Below, piece after piece: positions 34,691 to 45,500 of a DNA stretch of 64,000 nt (positions are counted from its first letter, which is position 1; each line of letters starts with the position of its first letter). A program made the translations under genes and the position numbers. The DNA lies in assembly GCF_051622035.1 (NCBI RefSeq), contig NC_135357.1:13971001-14035000 (forward strand), read 5' to 3'. The notes below the pieces were generated by a model that saw only the letters and a list, made by a program, of their open reading frames with translations, was not told the origin of the DNA and did no database searches. This stretch comes from Arctopsyche grandis (Eukaryota; Arthropoda; Insecta; Trichoptera; Hydropsychidae).

Positions 34691-35159
34691 AGTTATAGGT
34701 TTTTCGATTTTTCTTTCACTATTTTTTTCGATCCTTGTATCAATTTGATGAAAATATAAAAAAATTATTAAATTTTACAAACCAGAAGTGGGATTTTTTC
34801 CACTTTGAAAAGTCAAAAATTTTGTGACTATACGATTTTTCCACACTACTTGAATCGAGTTGAAAATTTATATTTGTATTTTTAACGTTTTGGCTAAAAT
34901 TCGTAAACCGGAAGTAATAATTTTTTTTTTTAAATATTTCATTATTGTATTTTGACCTTTTAAATTATTTCTATCTTTTTGATATTTGATGTTTATAATA
35001 TTTATAGGGATGCCAAGTATTAAAAAAATTTTGAACAAAATCAGACAATCGGTTGCAGAACTTTTGTCTCGTGAAAGTTTCCCTACATTTGCTCTCAATT
35101 TGTATCGAAAATGCTCTCAATGGCCGGCATGTGTGAACGTGTATGTACATATGTATATG

Positions 35160-35580
35160 TTACACCGAATCCATGAAATTGTCTATTAGAAGCATTCGGC
35201 AAGAGAATTGCCGAATGCATGAAAAATGCAAGCACGTTGCCCAGTTCACGGATTCCGTAAATTCTTTGCCGAATGCGTGAACTGGACACCGTGTTATATT
35301 ATAACCAAGTGTCAAAGTGACAGCTGAATAAGGATGTTTAATTTACATATTATTATGTATAATATGACTACATACGCTGTCCAGTTCTAAAAAACAACAC
35401 CGGAGAGCTGCTGTCTATTTGCCGACTCCATGCTTTGAGCAGACAAATTCTTGGCGAATACACGCATTCGCCAAAGAATTTACGGAATCCGTGAACTGGG
35501 CAACATGTTTGCATTTTTCACGCATTCGGCAATTCTCTTGCCGAATGCGTGTAAAAGACAATTTCACGGATTGTAACATA
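35160..35580. mobile_element. Fold-back element with hairpins inside its arms
   Basis: Arms of about 130 bp (35160-35285 and 35450-35580) are inverted copies: GAAATTGTCTATTAGAAGC outside and CCCAGTTCACGGATTCCGTA inside. Each arm contains its own palindrome GCATTCGGCAAGAGAATTGC plus CGAATGC. The centre is about 165 bp of unrelated sequence. No coding region is present. It is inserted in an older CACTA-like copy. Confidence 0.8.
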
Positions 35581-35652
35581 TATACATATGTGTTAGGACG
35601 GTGTAACATATATACATATGTGTTAGGACGGTGTAACATATATACATATGTA
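35572..35652 (+). repeat. 30-bp tandem repeat, about 2.7 copies
   Basis: The unit TGTAACATATATACATATGT + GTTAGGACGG starts at 35572, 35602 and 35632. The first two copies are identical. It begins exactly where the right arm of the fold-back ends, suggesting replication slippage or repeated end duplication there. Confidence 0.9.
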
Positions 35653-36039
35653 TCATTATTGAATTTTGTTTTTTATACTTCTTATATTCCTGGTAAAAAT
35701 TTCAATTTAAAAGTACGTATAATATACACACAATGTTCAATAATTCAATATTCACATTTATATTGTATTTCAAAAATACATATAATGTTTAATGACCGAC
35801 TATTCAATAATTAGAAGCACTACTCGTGCACTTTTTCAGTTTTGAAAAATTGAGTGAATCGATAAATCTTAATGATAAAATTGATAAATCATACCATGAT
35901 GAATTATTGCTTGCATTCCAAGAAAGAGTAGAGGTGAAGAAGAATAAAAAAATTCAAACGTTGACACGCAGTTATGTAGCATAAAGCGATCAGTAGAACC
36001 CCCAAGATTTTGCAGATCAAGTTATCTGCAGTTTCTTTA

Positions 36040-36125
36040 TGAATTTTCGTCAACCAAAATTGGTTTTCCCTTGCGGGGAATCGATCCGTAGACCTCCCGC
36101 TGTGAGTGCGGCTGCCACTTGCATC
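36040..36125 (-). repeat. tRNA-like (SINE-type) fragment
   Basis: On the minus strand CTTGATGCAAGTGGCAGCC and the B-box-like GGATCGATTCCCC resemble Pol III promoter boxes. The stretch does not form a full cloverleaf. It is probably a SINE head or a tRNA pseudogene. Confidence 0.35.
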
Positions 36126-36129
36126 AAGC

Positions 36130-37290
36130 CAAATACGAAAATTTAAACGCTCCTATGCATCACATTTTGATGTGACACAAAAAAATATTACAGGTACTAA
36201 AATTAATCGTCGTAAGAGATTGATGTTCCAAGAAGAAAATGTAGTTAACTTTACGTCAAAAGAGATTGTAAGAAATGTTTTTGTGAGAGTGAGTTGTTTG
36301 TATTTGTTGTAAAACTCGACCGCATTTCAGGTTTAATTAATTTGGCGGCAACAATGGGGGCGCGTCAGTCGCCATTGTTGTTCGGCGCTACCAACAATGC
36401 AAACACGACGATTGTGCTTCAACACCCTTCCCCCTCCTACACATTATTGTCTACAATTAGCACAATGTACACAATGCCTTACTCTTGTGATTATATTTTA
36501 AATGTATCAATAAAAACGTACAAATTCTATCATTCAATATGATTAATGGCTATATTTTATCAGATATTACTGTAGATACATCCTACATAGCGTAAATATG
36601 TATGTATGTATATTTAATTCAACAAAAAAAAGTTTTGTATGGGAACTAATCAAACTTAGGCTTTTACGTATAATAGAAAGATTTATCATACACATGTGCT
36701 TTAAAGTTAAAAAAAAGTAAGTCAATCATTGAATCATTTGTCTGTATCAGATATGACTTAAATTTAAAAACCCGTATTTATTGCATCTATAATTTTATTT
36801 TCATGTTACTTTTTACCGAATAGAATGTTCAGTTTTAGCATCTATTTATTTTAGATAAAGTTTTCCAAATTCAGATTTATCTTTATAATTTATGAAACGT
36901 AAAGACACAAAATTTAAAGCTAGGTCAACGAATAAAATGAAAATTATTAGAAGATAGTAGAATGAGAACTGAGAAGTGAATAAATACGGAAAAATCGCAC
37001 AAACGTGAATTTTCTAAAAATACGGGACCAAATGCATTTTTAAATTAGACAGTTTTTTGAAAACACTGCCACAACCTGGTTCACTACACAAGTTTTCGGT
37101 TACAATTTGTGATAGTTCACTCTCTGTAGGACAATTGCTCAACATTTGTTTTAAGTCCATTTTTATCACTGCCTCCATTCTATTTGACACTTCGATTTTA
37201 ATAACAGCTGATTATTAAAAAACTCTCAGGACCTAGTTTCCTTAATTCTGACCATATACAGTCGATTTCATTACATGTATGTACATATAA
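36130..37290. other. Intergenic DNA
   Basis: A GC-richer patch at 36340-36420 with a CAACAATGG / CCATTGTTG inverted pair is the only feature seen. Short frames nearby have no family match. Confidence 0.35.
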
Positions 37291-37293
37291 TAT

Positions 37294-37400
37294 ACTAGTT
37301 GTTTTACACGGCTTCGCTCAGTATTTGTAATATAAACAGCTTAAACATGGCGAATCTAATAGTAAATATTTTATTAAATTTATTTGAATAGTTTTTATTT
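37294..37400 (+). repeat. Interspersed repeat start ACTAGTTGTTTTACACGGC
   Basis: ACTAGTTGTTTTACACGGCT, then TTCGCTCAGTATTTGTAATA and TATAAACAGCTTAAA, recurs at 62147-62225. It is the 5' segment of a short dispersed insect repeat family. Confidence 0.6.
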
Positions 37401-37570
37401 TTATTTATTTTAATAATATTAAATGTCGTTCTTTTATCTTTTGTTATTCATTTGTTCTTTTATTAAATTTATTTGAATCGAAAAAAATATATATATCGAA
37501 TCGAAACCATATCGAATCGTCGTCATAGATTTGTTTTCGATGTTACCAACAAACCTTACATACTTACATA

Positions 37571-38786
37571 CAGTGGCGGACTGGGACTGAAATTAGTGCA
37601 TGCCATGAGTCGAAGGGGGCCCACCCAGGGTTAAAAAAATTTGTCCCCTCCCCCATATAACAAAATTTTCTTCTTTCCATCGCGCTAAAAATCAAGGGTA
37701 AAAAAAAAAAAAATTTCAAAAATGGGAATAAACAAATTTAAGTACAAGAGAAATGGCAAAAGCAAAAAAGATCCATAAAATACATTGTATATTTCTTTTT
37801 AACCCTTGTCCTAGGTAAATAGAATGCATCATAAAAGAATGCGGCATAAAAGCGGCTTTTACTTTCGGTAGAAAACAATCTTTTTTATATCGGAATAAAA
37901 ATGGAAAATATTCTTTGCATACACCTTATTGAGTTATAAAATATGAAAAAAATAAGCTTATTTTTGATAGAATAAATATAAAAAAATATTATGTAAAAAG
38001 TGAAAAAAGCGCCACAGGCGAAAATTTTTTTCTAAAAATCTTCACATGGTCAGCAAAAATCGACCATCAAACCGAGTCACTAAAACACTATCAATTAACT
38101 TAATTTCTACCGACTGTCTTTTCACTTTATCTATGTACATATATACATACATATGTACGTAATAACAAAAGATAAAGTTTTGTGATCATGCGAAAATCGG
38201 GATTTTGGGGAGGGGGCCCCTATCCTATATTTCTATATACATGGATTTGTCTAGATTACGAATAGATTTTATATTCGGAAACTGTTTAAAATTGTGTATT
38301 TAAATCGTCGAAGTATAATCAAATGTTATTTTGAAAGTATGAAGTAAATTTAAATCGCTGGTTGATGACGAATCGTCCTATCAAAATTGTTTTAAGCAAT
38401 TCAGTTTATTCACGGAATAATTCACGGAAATTTGTTTATTCCCATTTTTATTTCAGTAGGTAGTTGTTACATAGGTATTAGTATATACATAATATTGAGG
38501 TTAGAAATGGGCCCAGCAAAAGGGCCCACGCAAATGTTGAAACTTACATTTCGAGCCTAATAAAAAAAGTTAACCGATCCTTGGGCTGCTAAAGCAGATA
38601 TTAGTTGTTTGTGTATATCGTAAGAAATTTGCTTTGTTGAAATACCCAAACTTTAGGTCCCAAAGTGCAATATCCTATAAATTTTTACACACGTGAAATA
38701 GTTTTACTGAGGGCCCATATTTTCTAACAGATAGTGGGGCCCACATGCCATCGGGCATGTTCGCTTGTATGGCCAGTCCGCCACTG
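37571..38786. mobile_element. hAT-type non-autonomous transposon with perfect 8-bp duplication
   Basis: The inverted ends CAGTGGCGGACTGG / CCAGTCCGCCACTG bound 1216 bp, flanked by CTTACATA at 37563-37570 and 38787-38794. The interior has GGGGGCCC blocks near both ends (37614 and 38214) and several GGGCCCA repeats near 38500-38750, but no transposase frame. Confidence 0.9.
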
Positions 38787-38794
38787 CTTACATA

Positions 38795-41090
38795 CATATG
38801 TACATAGTTATAAAGTCTCTTTCAAAATTATATATTAGATGGATATATTATTATTATACTATAAAATACTCTAGTGCATCCAGGATATAATTTTGAGTAG
38901 GCGGTGGTGGAGAATTTGAATAGATAAAATATTTTTATGCAAATTCAATCAAAGTGGTTAAATTGTGCTTATGTGAAGAATTTTTTTCTATTTAATTTGG
39001 TTTTGGATGGGTCCATGTATAGAATAGAATGTATAATCAGCGACTAATAATGTGACTGTGACTGTAAAGAGTTAGCTGTCGTTTTATCTACTTGGAAGTT
39101 TGATATTTTTCTTATAATACGCTGCATGAGCTTTTTTTTTTTAAATATAGATTGTCAGTTAGCGCACATCTATTAACAGACATATGTACGTATACAAAAC
39201 GAAACAAACAAACTGCATATACTAATTTATACCACCTCTAACTGAGAAAAAAGTTGCTACTAACAGCTTGCTTCCAGCGAATACTATTGCAATACGCTAT
39301 TGACAAAATTCATACAATGGATACCAATTTACTTATATACGAAAATACATACATTAAGTGATATATGTACGTATGTATGTACTTTAAGCGGTACAGTTTT
39401 ACATTTTGGTAATTAAATCCAATCATTTTCGTGTAATCTTCTTAAACTGTTACCGAATATATACATATGTATGTATATCAAACTTGTTTTAGTATACATA
39501 ATATATCTGTATGTATATTTATACTAAAAGCTATAATGAATATTACAGAATATTATTTTCTAAAAAGTGGCCAACTTATTCAACATTACTAAATTTACCT
39601 GCCGTAATATTTTGTTACTATATTCGTCTTTGAATGGTATTTTTGTTTGATGGGGCGTAGTGATACTGTTGAGTTCATCCCCAAACTGGGGTTAAATGCA
39701 TCCCCTATTACCACCGCCCGTTATCCGTACAAACAAACCGATACAATCATTTAACATCGCATCAAATTTTGATAATCCCCACGATAATGTCCGGTCACGG
39801 GGAAATCAACCCTTGCCTTTTATTTATTCACACATACATAACTACACACGTACATATGTACATAATGATTACAAATTTTACAGAAATATTTACGTATGTG
39901 CATACCAATTTTTTGATGAAATTAATAGGAGGTTTTGAATCAGAGAAATTTTATATTAATAGAAGTGGCTTTAGGCGTCATATTGTTGTCAAGTGACGAT
40001 TGTCCACAGACAATCTCAAATAATTTTAGCATCAATCGTATTTGATGCTTGGTGCTCGACGTATGTCCGATAAAAACTTCTCTGTTTGTTTATATTACTC
40101 GCAAGATGGGCAAGCATCGGTAAAAATTGCACAATGCATTCAAAAACACACAATAAACAATATGGGATACATTTTTATAAGTAAATTGATCCGATTGTAT
40201 TCCGTGCGTTGTAGCGTAATTATAGAGACTTACCGCGTAATATTGACAACAATTATTTATTCGTAAGGGCCCTTCTATTATTATTACATTTCTCTGTTTG
40301 GAATGATATAGATTGTTTTAAATTTTGGTCTGAATTAATAGTCAAATGAATAAAATAATGATTAAAATTTGAAACAAAATTATTAATATTATTAAAGCTT
40401 TAATCGAAGAATGATTTTGGAGACGAAAGTTATAGTTTTCAAATTACACATTTACCAACAAAATACACATGTACATATGTACATATATCAAATCGAGTTT
40501 TGAATTGTTGATACTGGAGTAAAAAAATGAGTGTGTGAAATAAATAATTGAGTTTTATATTATTTTTTTTTTCATATTATTATTCAAAGGCAATAAATTA
40601 AACGGCCAGTTTTTCATAAATGGTCAGTAACTTTTACGAAAATTAGGTTTTAATAGTTTACTATATTAACGGTCAGTAAACCACTTATGATTTGAAGTAT
40701 ATTTTGACAAACAGTAAATAGTCAAACAATCAGTTAACAATAATATACATTTTACTTACCAAATATTACAGGTCTTATATAAATATTCACGATTCATTTT
40801 TTAAACTACACACAAAATATAAAAAAATTAAATCAAAGATTTCAATGCACTCTTATTTTATTTGTTTTGTTTTGCAATATAAACAACAATTTTATAAAAT
40901 AAATGAAAAATACCTTTTTGTACTTTTAAAACCAATTCTTGTCGATGTTGCACGCTTGAATCTTCAATGATGAAATTATATATACAGTTAGTAATGCGTC
41001 ATTTTCACAAAAAATTATTTCTAATATTTTAATAATTCACTAATATGAACACTATGGGGTTAATTAAATAACTTACTAAAATAATTAAAT
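38795..41090. other. AT-rich intergenic DNA
   Basis: Many TACATA/ATGTAC microsatellite clusters are present (38790, 39180, 39460, 40470). No gene, RNA or transposon boundary is recognised. Confidence 0.4.
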
Positions 41091-41099
41091 AGTTAATTT

Positions 41100-41345
41100 G
41101 TTTTGGTATGCTTCAAAACGAATTTTTGTGTTGTATTCGCGAACTGATGTCGGAGTGCGACTGCTGGTCGACCAATTTTCCACCGCATTTCCCGGGTTTT
41201 CCGGGAGGCGGGGCTTGCTGTGTCGAAGGGGTGGAACGGCGAGATTACTGGGCGTGTTTTCTCTTTCTACCGACCAATCATTATATAAATTTTCAGGGCG
41301 GATTCTGATTCGCTGAAGCATTCGATTCCTACAATTTTCCACTCA
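41100..41345. promoter_or_regulatory. GC-rich island with CCAAT and TATA-like boxes
   Basis: The sequence GACCAATCATTATATAAATT near 41270 places a CCAAT box next to a TATA-like box, then GGGCGG. The island is flanked by AT-rich DNA. Frames are open on both strands but match nothing. It may be a promoter for an unseen transcript or a repeat fragment. Confidence 0.3.
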
Positions 41346-41349
41346 ACGA

Positions 41350-42545
41350 TTTGTTTGTTTTTCCAACGCTCATATATAATATGTAAATCTTCTTACCCAA
41401 CGTTGAAATGACTTATTGATACGCACAAAATTAATTTAGGCACCCGAACTACATATGAAGTACATATAGAGCTTTTAAGAACTATACAGATTTGATTATT
41501 TTATATTGGTACGTTTGGATTTTCATTCTAGGAAAACTCATAACGCTTATAAAAAAAAATTGATTATAATTATATATAATAGAGTGAATTTACAATTTGT
41601 GACTTTGTACTCGCTTTTTATATAGGAAAATTTCAAGTCAACGTTTGAATGGTTAAATTGTACATGTGCATATTTGTATGTACATATGTACATACGAAGA
41701 TATTATTAAAATAGTGCAGTTATAAAATGAATTGTTTTATGGTTACAAATTAATATTCTTTGTGTTGATTTGATAATACATATGTGTAAATACACTACCT
41801 TTTCGATATATTATATGTAACTATTTGTATTTATTTAGGTTCAGATGTATATGTACATCATAAAAAATCGCTTTGAATTCGCAAGGGACTGACTGGCTTA
41901 TCTATTATGTACATACGTAAAAGAGTGTGGATGTACATATGATGGTAATGGGTAGAATATCCCTTGGGATTTTTTTATATGTACAATGAAGTGATTCTCC
42001 TATTGCTATTCGATGAAACAATAATATAATATATTGGATTTCAAAGGCAAAATATGTAGAATATTATATAATAAAATGGAAAATAAAACAAATGTTTCTC
42101 ACAAGCAGGGGATTTATTTTTTTTCATACATAAATACTGTATGTTATGCATACAATATACATACATACACACATATGATTATATAATAAAAATTACTATG
42201 CATATATTATAGAATAAATATTCAATTTAATCACTTAAAGTAAATAGTCAATTTCAACATCAACAAATGAAACTGACCAATTTTATAATAATAAAAATAG
42301 AATTTAGACATACATATATTAGAATATATATCAATAATATATAATATCAGTAGCGTATTCCGTCAGGAGGGGGGAATGTCCTTTCAAAATCAAATAAATA
42401 AAAATAATAATAAAAAAACACTAAAAGTTCTATCAAAAAATAAAAAACGACTGAAATAATTCTTATGTTTGAACAATCCTTGAATAATATTTTATAACCA
42501 CTCAATGAATTTTATTTAATTTGCAGAAAAATGTCGAAAAGGATA
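41350..42545. other. AT-rich DNA and CAAP1-like gene 3' flank
   Basis: TACATA-type microsatellites occur. No gene is recognised. Part near 42500 is probably the 3' UTR of the CAAP1-like gene on the minus strand. Confidence 0.4.
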
Positions 42546-45500
42546 TTATGGATTTATCAAACTTTCGATGCTTTCTTGTGTTGAATTATCCTCTGTTGGT
42601 AATTCAGGCGATTTCATAACTTTTGATTTATTTTTTTTCTTTTCTTTCTTGTCTCTTTTCTTATCTTTCTTTTGTTTTTTGGCTTTTTTCTTTTCGTCTT
42701 CATCTAAATTTTGTATCTTTAAAAGTTTTTTGTACATTTTCATGAGTACTTTAGCATCCGTGAGCATAGTTTTCTCATCTACGATGGGTTCAACTACAGG
42801 ATTAACATACTTTGTTGATGCAGATAATTTCTCATATTGACTAACAGAACCTTCAATTTCTTCTAATTCATTCTTATTTTCTATAACTATATTTTCAACT
42901 TTATTTTCAAGAGATATTTCCTCAACTTTATCTGGGTTTATACATATATTTTTAATTTGTTCGTTTTCTAATTTCTTTTTCAAATCCTTGTTTTTTTTCC
43001 TTAAAGCATTGCATAGGTTTGAAGTCGCTAACACACGTTGAACTTTATCGCTTTTTAACCAACGGGTTTTCCAAGAAACTCCCTCAGGAATTTCTTCCTT
43101 CGAATTACTTGGCTCCTCTACAATTTCCAAATTAATATTAGAATCACCAATTATATTTAAATTCTCTCGGTCTATTTCATAATCAATTTTTCTACTCAAT
43201 TCTTCAATTTCTTCTCTAGTAGGTTCTTTGGACAAACCAACAGAAACTTCACCTTCAGAATCATCTGATATTTCAAGAATACAATCTGCATATTCTTCAT
43301 TTTCATTTTGTCTCACTATATTCGTATTACTTTTAGCAGAGGTTGCTTCATCGATTTTGGTTTGATCATTGATATTTTCAGTAACTAATATTGGTTCCGG
43401 AACATTCTTTTTTGAGGTTATAGTCTCAATAGATTCTTCTTCTACATTATCGCTTTTATCGGTCGATACATTAGTACATTCCTTCGGAATTTCTTCAGTG
43501 ATTACTTTTGGAGTTTGTATTTTATCATCAGAATTAGGGTTGCTCATGTCATCATTACCATCTTCAGATATGTGGTCGTCTGAAATGCACAGAATTTCAT
43601 GGTTTTCATCTGCAATTTCTATACCGCATTCACTTTCAGTTTTATTTATAAAGTCATCATCTTGGCTCTTAGTGGATTTTGGGTTATGATCTGAATCATT
43701 GTCAGTAACAGGAACTTTGGCGGATTCAACAGACAAATTTGTTCCTTGTTCTTTTTCAGAGACTTCTTCCGAATGATTCAATTTTTTATGTTTTTTCTTA
43801 ATATTTCTTGATTTTTTTCTTTTAATTCCAATACTTTTAGTAGGTGGTGCTTCTAAAGTAAAATTAATTGAATTTTCATTACTGTCACTAGAATTTTTTA
43901 TATCAGAGGTTAAGTTTACTGGAACAGCATTTCCATCGTTGACTTCATGTGAAATTTCTACTTCCGTATCAATTAAGTCTGATTTGTCTATTATCTTTGA
44001 GATGTCGATAACATATGCATCTCTGTTAGTATTTTCTATAGATGTTGAATTTTCATCAATGAGTTCAGCAGAACAATCTTCTATTTCTTTTTCAGTACTT
44101 AAGTTAATATCTATATCTTCAGATTCGAAAAATTTTGGAGAGTGAAAACCTTCTAACAGATCCATTTTTTCACTATCAGAGAGTTCAAGAGTAATTTCGT
44201 CTTCCTCGCTTTCTTTTCTTTCACGTAAAATTGGTTGCTTTTTATTTGCTTTATTATAACTGCTCATTATTTTGTCAAATAATGCCTGATCTTTTTTGAC
44301 ACTTTCTTTATTCAATGAGTTTTTATTTTTATCTATACTCTTGTCAGAGTTAGCAGATTTGTTATATTTACCTTTAAGAGTACTGTCATGTTGATCAGGC
44401 TTTGAAGCGGAATTGCTGATATTGACTGTATTACTGGAATTTGTTTTGGATGATTCGAGTTTATCTTTACTACCATTTTTATCAAATGAATTAGATTTCT
44501 CAGGAGCGTTTCCTTTAGGAAGTGACATAGATAAGACTGATTTAATATTTGAATCAATGTCGGCTCCGCTAGTTACAGTTTTGGAGTTATTTGTGACAGA
44601 CACCAGCAAATTCGTTCTATTCAATTTTATTTTTCTTGATTTAGATTGACTTTCATTATTTTGAAGAGGATAATTAGGATTGACTTTAATTAGTGGTGAG
44701 AGGCTACTTTGACCAGATTTAGTTTGATTTTGGATCGATGAATTGGCTTTTCTTTGATCACCTGAAATAAACCATACATATTGCAACATAAAATATTAAA
44801 AATAATATAAATATTTATGTACATACATTTTAATATTTTATACACATATTGCATATAAAAATTACTACTATGTTTTTTAGTTCGATTATCAGATGTATTA
44901 CCTTTGTCTTCATCTGAAGAACTTTGAATTTCAACGATTTCGGGTGGTTCTTCTTTAATAACCACTTCATCTTCATCACTCTCTGATGAATCTGGTGCAC
45001 TATCATTTTCCTCATCTTTGTTGGAAGGATCTAAATTGAATATACATACATGCATGTAGTGTTGGGATTAAACGAAAGGCTGATGTATGGGCTATGGCTG
45101 TGAAAGGGTATGTTACGACCGATCGTAGAGGGGGGATGAAAAAGTGGCATAGGGCGCGAAAGGACCGCTATTTTACAGTTAGTAGAAGTTAACCTTCCAC
45201 TGGGGGCGGTTGGTCGTTAAACCACCGCGTGGTGTCGTTTTAATAAACAACATGACTGAAAACGCACGTGTTTGATCTTCAATTCCACCGCCACATCCCA
45301 TCGTGGTCCTGAATAGCGTCATCTATTCAGGAATTCCACCCACAATTGGGGGCTCGTCCGGGATTAGGCGGCAGTTTGAAGACCACGTGCTACAATGTAT
45401 CGGAGGAGGAGGCCGACATCTGGTCGTAGGACGTCGAGAGGGGTTCGGGAGAGGGCGATAGAAGAGCCAGTCGCCAGCCGAGCCAAGCTGACTTTCCAAG

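Larger units (their letters stand above)
34690..35700 (+). mobile_element. CACTA-like repeat copy split by a fold-back insertion
   Basis: 34690-35165 follows the family seen at 8450-8930 and 11810-12120 (AACCAGAAGTGGGATTTTTTCC, AGAACTTTTGTCTCGTG, TTTCCCTACATTTG). The family sequence resumes at about 35645-35695 (ATTGAATTTTGTTTTTTATA then CTTCTTATATTCCT), matching 12121-12180. The intervening 480 bp are a later insertion. Confidence 0.65.

Noticed and set aside
36060-36125. A tRNA gene on the minus strand
   Set aside because: Only B-box similarity; stems do not pair well enough.
41085-41342. Small protein genes on both strands of a GC-rich island
   Set aside because: Frames are open because of composition; no conserved motif is visible.
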